Source: Deinandra increscens subsp. villosa (Eukaryota; Streptophyta; Magnoliopsida; Asterales; Asteraceae). From it: 64,000 bases of DNA. A program made the translations under genes and the position numbers. Below the pieces are notes generated by a model. That model searched no databases. It was not told where the DNA came from and saw only the letters and a list, made by a program, of their open reading frames with translations. How positions within the stretch are numbered: position 1 is the first letter of the stretch; each line of letters starts with the position of its first letter. Of this stretch, positions 11,845 through 23,208 are shown piece after piece. The stretch is from positions 83,696,566-83,760,565 of the forward strand of contig JBCNJP010000023.1 in the NCBI GenBank assembly GCA_039602395.1, read 5' to 3'.

Positions 11845-12752
11845 CTAATTGTCAGGCGAGTGTTGGGCCAGATTCACTCGGTGCACCTGTATTGCCGGAT
11901 CTTTTAATTTATCCACATGCACATTCTGTAAAGGCTCCGCAAAACAGGAGGCTAGCTTGCTTAACGCGTCTGCCTTTTTGTTTTTGCTTCGAGGTACATG
12001 AATTACCTCACAGGTCTCAAAAGCTTTTATGAGCGCTTTGCAGATGCTCAGGTACTTTGACATTGATTCATCCTTAGCCTCGTATTCTACGTTAATCTGG
12101 TTTGCCGCCAGGAGAGAGTCTATATGCGCACAGATATGTTTGGCTTTATGTTTTAGGGCCAGTTTAAAGCCCGCAATCAAGGCTTCATACTCTGCTTATT
12201 ATTGCTTGCGTGGAATTTTAACTTATATGCACGTGCATATTCTTTTCCTACGGGGCTCATTAGAATGACCCCCGCGTCGGCACCCTCCATGCCGGATTCA
12301 CCATCAGAATGTAATTTTCAGACCTGGTTGGCGGGAATCTCCTTGATCTTTGGGATGCAAAGTTCTTTTGGTGAAAGTTGTGTACCCATAGGAATCTTAG
12401 AAATGAAATCCGCAATGACTTTCCCCTTAACAGTTGTGCGGGGCTTAAAAGTCAGAATATACACCCCTAGCTCTATAGCCCATTTGCATAGGCGTCCCGA
12501 GAGATTAGGTATTTTTAGCACATGTTAAAGCGGGTGGCTTGTTAAAACTTCAATGTGATGCACTTGAAAGTACCTTCTTTGCCGGCGAGAGGCGTGTAAC
12601 AGCGCGAGCACCAGCTTCTCCAGTATTGAGTAATTACCCTTCGCATCACTTAGAACTCTGCTTATGTAATAAATGGGGGTTTCGACATCCCCCCTCTCCA
12701 CCAGAAAGACAAAATTGACGGCCCGCGTTGATGCTGAAAGATAAATTTTCAA
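11845..12752 (-). pseudogene. Tat A RNase H region (retroviral-type plus archaeal-type)
   Basis: Two successive RNase H-like modules. The first (12752-12318) follows RT, with IYLSASTRAV, ETPIYYISRVLSDA and ITFKP/ADFI-type motifs. The second (about 12300-11845) shows EAEYEALIAGFKLAL-like and HIDSLLAANQINVEYEAKD motifs and ends ADALSKLAS, matching the archaeal-type RNase H acquired by Tat elements. Frames are broken between and within modules; the N-terminal half of the second is better preserved in copy B (36036-35842). The end of this region adjoins the integrase zinc finger. It would degrade RNA in RNA/DNA hybrids during reverse transcription. Confidence 0.75.
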
Positions 12753-13560
12753 TGGTTCATCAATGCGGGGGGGGGGGGGGATGTTAACGCCGGCAAGTTA
12801 ACCAAATATGCTTTAAGATCCTTAAAAGCCTGTCCTGTCTCAGATGTCCATTCGAAATGGTTGTCCGCCAGACACTTTTTCAAAATTGTGATAAAGGGTA
12901 AGGATCTTTCTACATGTTTAGATAAGAATCGGTTGATAGCGACCAGTCTTCCATTAAGTGCTTGTACCTCTTTCAGAGAGGCGGGAGATGGCATTTCTAT
13001 AACCGCAACAACCTTTTCAGGTGGACGCGGAAACCTTCTCTTGTTACTACAACGCCCAGGAACTTGTCCTTCTCCATGCCAAAAGAGCATTTTCCTGGGT
13101 TCAACTTTATATTGTTCTTCCGGAGAGCGGAGAATGTTTCCACAATGTCTGGAAGCAGGCGATTCTCTTCCAGGTTTTTATCACCAGATCGTCCACGTAA
13201 ACCTCCACGTTCTTCTTTATCTGCCCTTTGAACACCTTGTCCATTATCCTCCGGTAGGTGGCCCCCCGCATTTTTTAATCCAAAAGGCATCTTTGTGTAG
13301 TTGTAGATGTCGTTTTCGGTGTAAAACGCGGTCTTTGCCTCATCTTCTCTGGCCATTTTGACTTGATGGTAGCCCTTGTAGGCGTCCAAAAAGCATTAAT
13401 CGAAAGCTGACCAAAGAATCTACTTTCGCATCAATCACAGGGAGAGGGTACGCATCCTTAGGACAAACCTTGTTCAAATTGGTGTAATCGACGCACATGC
13501 GCCAGGAGCCGTCAGCCTTGGGTACATTTACTGGATTTGCCAACCAAGTTGAGTCTTGAA
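12753..13560 (-). pseudogene. Tat A reverse transcriptase, frameshifted
   Basis: RT motifs are scattered over three frames: ANPVNVPKADGSWRMCVDY and NKVCPKDAYPLPVID (13543-13340), DAYKGYHQVKMAREDEAKTA and MPFGLKNAG (13389-13260), the catalytic YVDD box as EVYVDDLVIKN near 13180-13210 in another frame, then KMLFWHGEGQ/KFLGVVV and MPSPASLKEVQALNGRLVA. At least three frameshifts separate these pieces. A G homopolymer near 12767-12780 sits at the RT/RNase H boundary. Inactive. Confidence 0.85.
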
Positions 13561-13677
13561 TTTGGTGGACTATTCATGTTGCTTATAACTTCCCCACTTC
13601 TGAAGTTATAAACTTTTTCCTCTTTTCCCCCATGTGCCTTTGTTTCTGTACGTAAGGCTTAGCGTCTTTAAACACTC

Positions 13678-14312
13678 TCAGATGGTATTCTGCAACGTCT
13701 CGCGGACACCTGTCATGTCGCCATGGGTGAACACGAAGATATCGATATTTTCCCGTAGGATTTGTTTTAAGTGATGTCTAATTTTTTGCGTCAATGATGC
13801 GCCCAATGCTATCGTTTGATCAGGAAAGCGAGTGTTAATGGCCCATTTTTCTGTTTTTTTAGTGGGTGGTGCGCGTGGTTGGGTAGTAACCTCTGCAATC
13901 ATGATAGGCCTGTCAGCCCACACCTGGGCGACCTCCCACGGGGTCGGGAGTAATAATAGACCATGGGCCGTGGAGATCGCAGCGGCCAAGTTACCCAGAG
14001 TAGGTCTGCCAAGAATGGCATTGTGTTCGCTTTTTGCGGGAACGACCAGGAAAGTAGTCATAACTGTTCTGTCCCTTGTACCGTCTCCCATTGTTACCAG
14101 GAAATCGATTTGGCCCAAAGGCATGCAAGTTTTTTCGGAGAACCCGCTCAAAGGTTCATAAACTGGTTCCAAGCGGGCCCTATCCTCTGGAGCTAGCTGG
14201 CGGAAGCATTCTTCATAAATAATATCGGCGAAACTACCTGTATCAACCAGGACTTGGCGGATTCTATAACTTCCAAGGCGGAGGGTGATTGTTATTGCGC
14301 CCTAATTGTAGT
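13678..14312 (-). pseudogene. Tat A aspartic protease
   Basis: Retroelement protease that would mature the gag-pol polyprotein. Seen on the minus strand: active site VLVDTGSFADII (about 14240-14275), then FLVVPAKSEHNAILGRPTL and AAISTAHGLLLLP, typical of Tat proteases. An in-frame TAG lies just upstream at about 14305 (AAT TAG GGC). In copy B the chromovirus inserted inside this segment, between the codons of LAAA and IST. Confidence 0.8.
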
Positions 14313-14376
14313 TGCCAATTTGCGGGGGAAATGTTAATGGTGCATGCATCCAAGGTTCAACGCGCTGGCTGACTCT

Positions 14377-16226
14377 TTATTCCTTTCTCTGATCCCCCCT
14401 CATCATGAAAACATCTTTATACTTTGGAGAGTCCTCTTTCTTCTTGTCATCTCCCTTTTGTAGATTTGTAAGCTTCCCTTCTTTCACGAACATTGCTATT
14501 TGCTTTTTGAGTGTGAAACACTCATTTGTGATGTGCCCATGACCCATGTGGTAGTCACAGTACTTCTTGGTGTCACGGGTGTTGCTTTCCTTTAACGGCC
14601 TTGGTTCTTCCCACTTTAAATTTTCACTATTGAAAATGGCGCTCGGAGATTTGGTGAGATACCAGTTAGAGGAAGATGCGGGTTTCCCCCGCTTTACCAT
14701 TGATGTTTCTCTTCCACGGTTAGACTCGCAGTACGAGTCTTATCTTTCAGAGCTTGACTGATAAGGAGTAAAACGAGCGCCATATCGTCTGTCATTTCCG
14801 CGCGAGTGTCGTCCGTCGTGCGAATCCTTCTTGAAGTCAAAGGAGCGTGCCTGCTCCTTTCCGCGCTCGTATACGCGGTTCAAAATAATTGTTTTCTCCG
14901 CGCGGACGTACTGCTTAGCTATTGACATCAACTCATCCATTGTTTGTGGCTGTCCGCCACTCAAAATCTTTCTTACAAGGTGCTCCTGTCTTACCCCTTG
15001 TATGAAACCCGCTATCATCAGATCCTCAGTTGCACCACCGATTTGTAGACTTTCAATGTTGAACCTGGAGATAAAGCTCTCCACCGTTTCATTATCTTTG
15101 CGGCGTATGTGGAGGATCTTTGCTTTCTCCTTGGTGTGGCGCTTCTGTTGTGAAAAGTATTAGAAAAATTTACCCATTAGTTCTTCTAAGCTTGCTATCT
15201 GGCCCACAGGAAGTGAACCAAACCATAAACGCACGGTTCCCACCAGTGTTTGCACGAACATGTGGCACCATACATGGATGGTCCAACCAGTGTTTTCCAG
15301 GGCTCTTGCATTGATGAAACAATTGTAGTGATCATTAGGGTCCGAGAGCCCATCATACTTTTCCACCACCGATGGCATTTTCAGCTTAGCGGAGAAGCTT
15401 GCCAATGTAATTGGTGCTATAAATTTTGACTACGTGACAATTGATGTTGGCTTGTATGCTATGTTGTAATCAACCGCTGGCGGATGAGGTGGCGGAACAT
15501 ATCTAGACTGGTAAACTGGCGGGGGAGGTGGCGGTATGTAAACCACTGTTGGTCTAGGTTCAGAGTATACTGGACGTGTTATAGGTATTGCACTGCCCGC
15601 CAATAGTGTTGGAAAAACCTGTGTAGTTGTTGCTGAAGCGGGTGGTATTGGTCCGAAGTTGAGCTGGGAACGCGCGCTCATACGAAAGTTTGACTGAAGC
15701 GCATGGAGTTGTTCAAAGTACTGCTGTTATTGTTCTATCCAACGCGCGACCTCCGGGGGTTAATTGAATGCGCACCGTTTCGCGGGTTGCTAACGGGGTT
15801 ATCCCGTGGTGTCTCGATGATTGAAGTTGGCGGGATAGACCTTGATGAGGTTGCCATTGTAGTAGAGGACGTCGGTGGGCGTCGCGCGGCAGAAAGGTTA
15901 TACGAAGGGCTAGCGCTGGATCTACTGAGCCCGGCGAAGATACTTCGCGCCGCGGGAACCGAATTAGGAATGACTGCGCTAGACCCTGCCCCAAAGGCAT
16001 ATGGTAACGCGTTTCCGCCAGTAGCTTGGCTAGGAAAGACCGAAATGGCTAAACGAGCAAGCGTATCGAAGCCGGCCCCAACCGGCGTTTGAACTGGCGG
16101 AGATACCGGATCGCTCGCAGGGTTGTCCGGTTGCTCAGGGGAAGCATATGAGTATTCAAGAAGGTTAAAGGCGTCTTAGTTTTGGTCGGAACTTGTGAGA
16201 AGTGGAAAAAGTGGTAGATCAGACAT
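14377..16226 (-). pseudogene. Tat A gag
   Basis: Capsid-type gag. The likely ATG at 16226 lies 66 bp inside the LTR and starts MSDLPLFPLL, soon hitting a TAA after TSSDQN (shared with copy B). A Pro/Ser-rich N-terminal region (PPPPPPVYQSRYVPPP) precedes the gag core: VEKYDGLSDPNDHYNCF, WCHMFVQTLVGTVRLWF, GQIASLEELMGKFF, VESFISRFNIESLQIG and AEKTIILNRVYERGK. It closes with a Tat-type zinc-binding motif CDYHMGHGHITNECFTLKK near 14540. Stops and frameshifts occur at about 15430, 15160 and 14740. Confidence 0.8.
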
Positions 16227-16277
16227 GGCTACTCGAAAAACTGGAGAAAATGCAGTAAGAGCTCAGTTTGTTAAAAC

Positions 16278-16291
16278 ACGGATGGCGCCAA
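16278..16291 (-). other. Primer binding site of Tat A
   Basis: Directly inside the 5' LTR the minus strand reads TTGGCGCCATCCGTG. The TGGCGCC core is the usual PBS start in Tat and Athila elements (tRNA-Asp-like complement). The same sequence is at 51778-51791 in Tat B. Confidence 0.65.
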
Positions 16292-16902
16292 TGAAGAGAA
16301 CAAAAATCACCAGAACTGGAAAAAGGGTGAATAATGGTCTCTAAAAGCTTTCCGAGTGAACCAACTTCAACCCCATAATGGAAAACCTGCACATTAGAGT
16401 AGCGCGTTAAGGCGTTACAGGGTGAGCCGAAGAGGGACCCCTGTATCGGCCCTCCGGCGTGAGAATCAGTGATTGGTATAAGAGAAACTAGTATTAAGTG
16501 AGAGTGAGTAGAGATCATGTACCTCAATCGGTGATCCATACCTCGCTATTTATAGACTCACCATTAGGGTTTCTTGGGAGGTAAGTGATATCAGCGTGTG
16601 TAGGATACAGCGCATGAAGGAATAACTCAGGTGTTTCTCTGCTACGCGTGTCACCTTTTCATTGATCAAGGACCACATGCAGAATGTAGGTTTGTTATGG
16701 TGGGGACCACTCCTTGGTGGAGAATTTAATGCATAACGGTCTGTGAATGTGGGCATGTGCCCTTTACGCACACACGTACTTTAGCTTCTTTTTCCATAAG
16801 TCAAGAGTGTACTTGTAGGTAGGCCCAATTGAGATGGCCTTATTGGGCTTGAAACAGATTGGGCTTGAGCCCAGTGGATAAGTTTATTGCCTATCCTCTT
16901 CA
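16292..16902 (-). repeat. 5' LTR of Tat A
   Basis: 611 bp bounded by the 7-bp inverted repeat tgaagag ... ctcttca. It is followed by ctagg, the 5-bp target duplication whose partner is visible at element B. Nearly identical to 51792-52401. Confidence 0.9.
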
Positions 16903-17182
16903 CTAGGCACATATGAGATAAAATAAGACACAAGTCAACCTATGAATGAGTCAAAATTGCCACCTTTAAAGTGAAGTACAAAAATATTATATCATTGGTG
17001 CTAATGTAAGTATGATTTGCTTATATTTGCAGTTACATACGTATAAAATTAGGCAAATAATATATGCAAGACCATTTGGCCACCAAGCATTTTGAGGTGA
17101 GTCTTGTATATCAGTTAAACTTTTTTACAAGATATAGTTATTGTGGTTAGCTAATATCTTCATTGAATGAAAGGAATAGCAC

Positions 17183-17304
17183 ATGGACAATGAGCTGAAT
17201 GAGATGCAAGAAAAGTATTTAGAAGTAAAGTCTTAGATAGATTTGCTTAGGTGGAAGGTGAAAGACAGGAACTGGTCATAGCGTTGGCGTTACTTAATCT
17301 GTGA
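17183..17304 (+). pseudogene. Coding remnant in the shared right flank, copy A
   Basis: From ATG the plus strand reads MDNELNEMQEKYLEVKS, TAG, IDLLRWKVKDRNWS, TAG, RW: a charged, helix-like peptide in one frame broken by two TAG codons where CAG would restore Gln. The same remnant lies at 52682-52803 in block B, directly before the zinc knuckle of the ARID-carrying element. It may be the end of that element's gag N-terminal exon. In copy A the homology stops at about 17304. The identity is inferred only from position and codon pattern. Confidence 0.3.
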
Positions 17305-18500
17305 AACGGTAAAAAGAAATAAAATATTGTAGATTATAATTATTAATTTTTTTTAATATTCTAGTTGTGTGATACACTGTTTTTAAAGACTAGTGTTTAT
17401 AATATTTAATTAGTTGCATATTGGGTTAAAAACAAGGGTGTCGATTATGTCTAGGGTCGACATGTTTAAAGTATTTTAGGTTAACATGCTGAATAGATAA
17501 AAGTTAACAAAATCCATATATATTACATCAACCACAACCTGAACACATACCCGTGTGATAAAGAGAAGTTCATGGTGAAAAAAAAAATTATACTAACAAA
17601 GGATACTTAATTTTTTATGACATTCGAGCCTAGCTAGGCTGGTTGTAGAGCCTCTTGTTTATAAGACTATGTGTAGTCATAACGTCTCTAACCCCTCTAA
17701 AGAAACGTTATCCGTCATGTGATCGTGCAGTTAGTAAAATGGGGTTATGACTTAAATGTGTAGTCATAACCTTCATATCTCATAATTATACAATTATCAC
17801 TTTTTATTAATTTATAAATTTAAATTAAAAATATAAAAACATAAAAACATAATTTTATTAAATAAATAAATAATATTACTTAGTTTCATTAAAAAATACT
17901 AAAAGAACTAAATCCCACATTTTTTGCAAATCTTTTCCTTAGTGGGTATGTCGAGTGCCCGTTCCGGGCCCTCCTCCTGTGGGAGCGGTTCTTTCAGTCG
18001 CTCGAGATCCTTGTACGCAGGGGCCGACCTACACTAATAGGAGGGGTAGCGCCCGCTACCCCTGAACTTTATCACGATGTGGGATTTTTTTTGTTATTTT
18101 AGCGTTTTTGTATTTCGCTATCCCTGAAACGATTTTTTCGCTTCCCCTGAAAACATAGAGTAGTTTAGATGGAAGATGATGTCTAAGATTTTTTTCCGAT
18201 AACCTACAAATGGGGAAATTATGTTGAATAGGTTGTGAAGAAGATGATAATAAAAATAATATATATTTAAATATACTTTGTTTGTTGAAAAAGAAAAAGT
18301 AGTTGTCATATTTGTCAAGGCTATAATGATTAATTACTATATGTTTTTTAATCTAAAAATGAATTGTATTTTATTAATCTAAAAATGTAAACTAATGATA
18401 TTCTATATTTTTAAACATAATTAGTTTTGTTTGTTATATTTTATAGTAAAATGAAATGTCGTGTATTTTGTTTTCTTTTACAATTATTCTTTATATGTTT
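17305..18500. other. AT-rich intergenic region with repeat fragments
   Basis: No supportable gene. Near 17640-17780 the motif gtgtagtcataac occurs twice around a small MITE-like stretch. From about 18020, caggggccgacctac and cgcccgctacccctgaac match the left end of the hAT family seen at 4886 and 33116. That copy runs towards the assembly gap and its right end is not seen. Confidence 0.4.
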
Positions 18501-19000
18501 NNNNNNNNNNNNNNNNNNNNNNNNNNNNNNNNNNNNNNNNNNNNNNNNNNNNNNNNNNNNNNNNNNNNNNNNNNNNNNNNNNNNNNNNNNNNNNNNNNNN
18601 NNNNNNNNNNNNNNNNNNNNNNNNNNNNNNNNNNNNNNNNNNNNNNNNNNNNNNNNNNNNNNNNNNNNNNNNNNNNNNNNNNNNNNNNNNNNNNNNNNNN
18701 NNNNNNNNNNNNNNNNNNNNNNNNNNNNNNNNNNNNNNNNNNNNNNNNNNNNNNNNNNNNNNNNNNNNNNNNNNNNNNNNNNNNNNNNNNNNNNNNNNNN
18801 NNNNNNNNNNNNNNNNNNNNNNNNNNNNNNNNNNNNNNNNNNNNNNNNNNNNNNNNNNNNNNNNNNNNNNNNNNNNNNNNNNNNNNNNNNNNNNNNNNNN
18901 NNNNNNNNNNNNNNNNNNNNNNNNNNNNNNNNNNNNNNNNNNNNNNNNNNNNNNNNNNNNNNNNNNNNNNNNNNNNNNNNNNNNNNNNNNNNNNNNNNNN
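18501..19000. other. Assembly gap (500 N)
   Basis: Exactly 500 unknown bases, the conventional size for a gap of unknown length. Reading frames crossing it are artefacts. Confidence 1.
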
Positions 19001-20882
19001 TTGAACCAAGTTTAGCAATATTGTATGATTTGTATCAACTCTTTTTTCTTTTTCTTTTCAGAGCTTTAGTAAAAAGCTTCTATATCTACTAGTTCGAAAA
19101 CATAACTCTTTGAGAGATTTACCATGGTGCTTGACATAGAACTGAAGTTGATGTTAAAAAGTTTCTTGAGTCTTGACCAAGAAATAAGGAATCTAAAAGT
19201 GAGGTGGGCTGTGGGCATCATGAAATGAGTTCGGCATCCCAATGTAGTCAAAGAGCCAAAAGCCAATATACACTTTACTTTAAATGGGTCAAAAGACAAA
19301 TATACAACATATACACAAAACAAACACTTTTGAACGTAATCGCATGTAGTAACTATCCTCCGTACTTAATATTACCACTTTGTCGTTACTTATATGCATG
19401 TTCATTGAGAAGTTGATATCGTAAATCCAGATTGTAGAAAGAAAAAAAACAGGTGCAACCAGATAACAACCTGAAAGAACGCGTAGCAACGCGCACTTTG
19501 CAAAATCTAGTTTGGATACGTTATGCAAGCCATGTGGTTTATGGACTTATTATTTCTTAACCTATTAAAAGAGTTTTTAATATTCAACAAAACATTATCA
19601 AGATACTTGTACGAGTCAGTTTGCAGGTTAGTACGAGCTCAATCAAGTATCGAGATGTACAAAGATGATTTAAGCTTGAAAAACCAAGAACAAACAAGTC
19701 AAAAACACATATGGGCATGCCAACCAGAAGCATTGGTCGACATTTTAAGAGCATATATCTGGATCCTCACTTGATGAGAGAGACTAGAGAGGGAAAGTAA
19801 GTATTGATGCTTCTCTGAGTGGGTGAGCATTGAGCAACAAGGTGAAATCTGGTTATCTACCGGTCATCATTCAGAGGCCGACAACAAAGAGGTACAGTAT
19901 CATGAACTAAGTAGCTTATGTTAAGGGTAAGAGATGTGTATAGGTGGTTAACCAAGAGATACAGATTGATATACCTGGGGATTATGTGGGTTGGATACCT
20001 GAGGGATATATTTACGTACTAAAGTTTAATAACGGTAAGATATCTGGATTATAAACATTAAGAGAACATGGGTGAGAAAGCGAAACTTAACATAAGATTA
20101 TGATTTATGAACATTAATTTAACATATGATCTGACAATCTTGTGCAAAAGAAGTGGTTTTGGTACTATTTCTGCTAAGAAATGGTTTGGCATTGTTATGT
20201 CAAAGAAATGTGACCGACACATTACCATCCATAAAACCATACATTTGTATACATTAAGGCTTTATCTATAGCTCTGTTCTCTCAAGCAAAACATATAAGT
20301 ATCTATACCATAGTTGTCTAACTGTCAAGGGCACTCACACACATGCCTTAGTGCTCAAGAAAAGCACAGGTAAAACAAGTAGCCACCATCCAGGTGCCCC
20401 AGCCGGATTCTGACCAGATTCCAGCCAAATCCTGTAGATTCTAGCGAAATTCAGTAATTTCTGGCCACCCTAATCTAAAACATTCAAAATTGGCCTGGAA
20501 ACAACCTAAACAAGCCTAGAACATGTTTAAAAGCCCTAAAGAATGGTATGCTTATCTCTGGCCTTCGCTTTTTATGCAAACAAGGGTCACTCTCTGTGCC
20601 TGTAATGCACCTTAGGTCTTTGACAATTATGATCCATACTATAACATGAGCCTATTTAAGTTTAGACCCACATAAACATAATCACTAATCTCTTTCAACT
20701 TAAAACTGTGAAAGAAACATGGTAATCAAGATAACAAACAGCAATTTCTTTAAAGTTGACAAATTATATATATATATAAGGTTACCCATTACACAGATTA
20801 ACAAGATCAAACACTATATAATCAAATCAAGACAGCAAAGAAGATAAATTATAGAAATTGAAATGAAATACATACTCTGTGA
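19001..20882. other. Intergenic region 3' of the Hyccin gene
   Basis: No supportable exon. About 20320-20640 looks like a degraded dispersed repeat (ccagccggattctgacc, tctggccaccctaatc). The part next to 20882 would hold the 3' UTR of the Hyccin gene; a (ta)n tract lies at 20767-20778. Confidence 0.45.
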
Positions 20883-22232
20883 TCACTTCGATACCAAAAG
20901 AATTTCAGGTTTCTTGGCTTTACTGGGTGTGTTAGCATTAGAACCAACTGTATTAGCAACCGATGCTGCAGCCATTGCAGCCGCTTCACGACCTCTGTTA
21001 TCCAGCTGAATCAAACTCCGGGTCGCCAAAATCGCCTGCGGAACAAGATCATGTGAAGCTCTAGCATACAAACACCTCACAGCCAATGATGCTGCATCCT
21101 TTACATCATTCGGATTCAATGGCCCCAATAGACAATGCCCTAAAATCCTCAACATTGGTTGAAGCAACTCCCATGGAAGTAAAATTCTAGTCCCTCTACC
21201 AACACCTGTGTCTGAATTCGCATCCTGAATCTCCAAATTCTTCATGTCTTCAACAACCTGCCCCTCGATTTCGATTCTGTCTTCACCATTCCCGTCAAAG
21301 GAGTCTGTGTCTGTGACTGAGAACGTAACTGGATCTTCGGGATTCCTATCGAATTCCGACTTGCAAGCACAATCCTGTCCAGCCCAATCAGCTGCGAATT
21401 TGCAGAAATCGAGCTTCGACCAGCTCGGCATTTGTGAAATCTGCTTGTAATAGCAATCTAGAGCGACTCCTACGATCGTAGCACGTTTCGTTGACTTTAT
21501 AGCAGTTTGTGGCTCTAGCGGCGGAGATAGGATTCCGACGGAAGGCCGTGACGGCTGCTGCGCACCGGAATTAGGGTTAACTTTAGCCGAATTAGGTTTC
21601 TTCTTAGTGTTGCTAACCCTAGGCGAGTGATACAGCGACGGTTGAGACAGATCGGGGATGGAAATGAGAACAGGCTTACCGGCGCGAGATTTGGTTTCCG
21701 ATGAGTACAAGGCGAGGAGTACGGCTTCGAATCCGGCAAGCGAGGGAGTTAGATTCGAGAGGGAGTGAATGCGAGAGAGGTAGAGGCCGGCGATGAGAGG
21801 GATGAAGGCGAGAACGACGAGGCGGAGGTCCGGATCTGAGGAGAGGAAGGTGTCGTAGAGCCAGTTGCAGAGTGAGTCGTCGCCGGAGCCGGAGTAAGGG
21901 GAGGAGGTGAGGGAGAGTGAGAGGGCGGAGTAGGCGGTGAGAGAGGAGAGGAGGGAGCGTGCGGGGGCGTCGGAATCGGCGAGGGATGAGATCGGGTTCG
22001 GGTCGTCGGATTCGGGTCGGGGTAGGAGAGTGGATAGCAGGTGGATGCGAGATCGGGCTTTGGAGATGGATTCCCACCAGGAGTGCATTGGATCGCTGCT
22101 GCTATTGCTGTTGGTGGTGGTGATGGCGGTGGTGGTTCCGTTACCGTTGCGGTGGGTGGGGTTGTGGGAGGAGGAGGAGGTGGTTGAGGAGGAGGAAGGA
22201 GATCCGCCGGGAACATGGTGGCGGAAATCCAT
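20883..22232 (-). CDS. HYC: Hyccin-family protein, subunit of the PI4K-alpha complex
   Basis: Single-exon, 449-residue open frame, complete from ATG at 22232 to stop at 20883. It matches the plant Hyccin (FAM126-related) family, in Arabidopsis the HYCCIN-CONTAINING proteins that join NPG and EFOP proteins to hold PI4K-alpha-1 at the plasma membrane for PI4P synthesis. Features: a Ser/Thr/Asn-rich disordered N-terminus (1-50), the family segment MHSWWESISKARSRIHLLS, a helical core with SLCNWLYDTFLSSDPDLRLV and FIPLIAGLYLSRI, a conserved block KRATIVGVALDCYYKQIS near residue 255, an acidic linker, then LLPWELLQPMLRILGHCLLGP and AASLAVRCLYARASHDLVP. The length fits the plant family. It is the only apparently intact host gene here and lies between duplicated blocks A and B. 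The GC-rich 5' end makes other frames look open, but only this frame has family motifs. Confidence 0.9.
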   Translation of the reverse strand: MDFRHHVPGGSPSSSSTTSSSSHNPTHRNGNGTTTAITTTNSNSSSDPMHSWWESISKARSRIHLLSTLLPRPESDDPNPISSLADSDAPARSLLSSLTAYSALSLSLTSSPYSGSGDDSLCNWLYDTFLSSDPDLRLVVLAFIPLIAGLYLSRIHSLSNLTPSLAGFEAVLLALYSSETKSRAGKPVLISIPDLSQPSLYHSPRVSNTKKKPNSAKVNPNSGAQQPSRPSVGILSPPLEPQTAIKSTKRATIVGVALDCYYKQISQMPSWSKLDFCKFAADWAGQDCACKSEFDRNPEDPVTFSVTDTDSFDGNGEDRIEIEGQVVEDMKNLEIQDANSDTGVGRGTRILLPWELLQPMLRILGHCLLGPLNPNDVKDAASLAVRCLYARASHDLVPQAILATRSLIQLDNRGREAAAMAAASVANTVGSNANTPSKAKKPEILLVSK

Positions 22233-22339
22233 GTGACCAGGCGGCGGTGGCGGTGGTGGTAGGTGGTTCTCCGGCGGAGGGGGAAATGGAGGTCACGAAG
22301 AAAGCCGTTTTCTTGGGAGCGACTATTCTTATGTTTCAA

Positions 22340-23208
22340 ACCACGTCTTATCTAAAACCTTTTTTTTAATTAAATTAAATAGTAATACAAAACGTATGTT
22401 AATTTGTTTACCTTTTTATTTGCTACTTTTTTATATATTTTTTTAACTACTAACTCTAATATACTTTTAATATAACCTTAGAAATCATTAAAAAACCGTC
22501 TATGTCTGAGATAGAACCTAAGACCTTTAGGTAAGACAAATTTTTATCACCTCCTACTTGATCACTAGGCCAAAAGCTCATTGACTAATACAAAAAGTAG
22601 TCAAAATGTTGTTTTTTATATAAACTAGTCAAAATGCTAATACAAAAAGTACATTAATTTGTTCAATTTATATGCTATTTTTATAAGAACTAGTCAAAAC
22701 TAGAGATAATAAAAAACCGATTTGACAACTAAAAATGGTTAGAAAACCAAAATCGGAACTAGTTAGGAAAAAAAACGATTGTCAGAAAAATCCATTAAAG
22801 TCGGTTTAAAACATATTAATTGGTTACAAGCGGGTATGAATCGATTCGTATAGGTTTTGTTTATTTTCACCTAAAACTGATTTGAAATCGTGATTGGTTA
22901 CACTAAAAACCAGTTTTGACTTGATCAAACCGGAACCGGTTACACTTAATCCGATATGAGTCGATTTGTATAGGTTTCAAAATTTTCACCTAAAATTGAT
23001 TTGAAATCGGGATTGGTTACACTAAAAACCGGTTTTGACTTGTTGATCAAACTGGAACCAGTTTGTAACTGAAATCGGTTTGAAAAAAAAAACCGATTTG
23101 TGCACTTCCAATGGTAACCAAGTAAAAGTCGATGGATGTTGATAAGTAAGACTATGTGTTCATCCACAACCAAATATTAGTATATTTAAGTGGGTGATGT
23201 TATTGTGG
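22340..23208. other. Intergenic region upstream of the Hyccin gene, with tandem repeat
   Basis: No gene seen. The region is rich in aaccggtt and gatttgaaatcg motifs. A diverged tandem repeat of about 120 bp occupies 22833-22952 and 22953-23070; both units carry tcgatt(c/t)gtataggttt and ggttacactaaaaacc. Confidence 0.6.

Larger units (their letters stand above)
5183..16902 (-). mobile_element. Tat-lineage Ty3/gypsy LTR retrotransposon, copy A
   Basis: About 11.7 kb, coding strand minus. Order along the minus strand: 5' LTR (16292-16902), PBS-like TTGGCGCCATCCG directly inside it, gag, PR, RT, two RNase H domains, INT, a region with an antisense gene on the plus strand, PPT-like CTAGGGAAGACT, and a rearranged 3' LTR ending at 5713. 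Two RNase H domains and an antisense extra ORF between INT and the 3' LTR are known traits of the Tat clade (Ogre/Retand relatives). The 5-bp sequence ctagg follows the 5' LTR; the matching left copy is lost here but present at element B (33920-33924). gag-pol carries many stops and frameshifts, so the copy is dead. Confidence 0.85.

Noticed and set aside
12767..12780. G homopolymer as a programmed frameshift site between RT and RNase H (also 36513-36528)
   Set aside because: Its length differs between copies A and B, and both copies carry many other lesions. Slippage or sequencing error is the simpler reading.
5183..16902. Endogenous plant pararetrovirus origin for the YVDD-type RT
   Set aside because: LTRs, a PBS, target duplication, integrase and dual RNase H identify an LTR retrotransposon. 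No movement or coat protein genes are seen.
18427..19092. Long open frames across 18427-19092 on both strands
   Set aside because: They consist almost wholly of unknown bases in the assembly gap.
21676..22339. Pro/Ser/Arg-rich alternative frames over the Hyccin gene
   Set aside because: They are shadows of the GC-rich, Ser-rich 5' end. Only one frame carries Hyccin family motifs and a full-length product.
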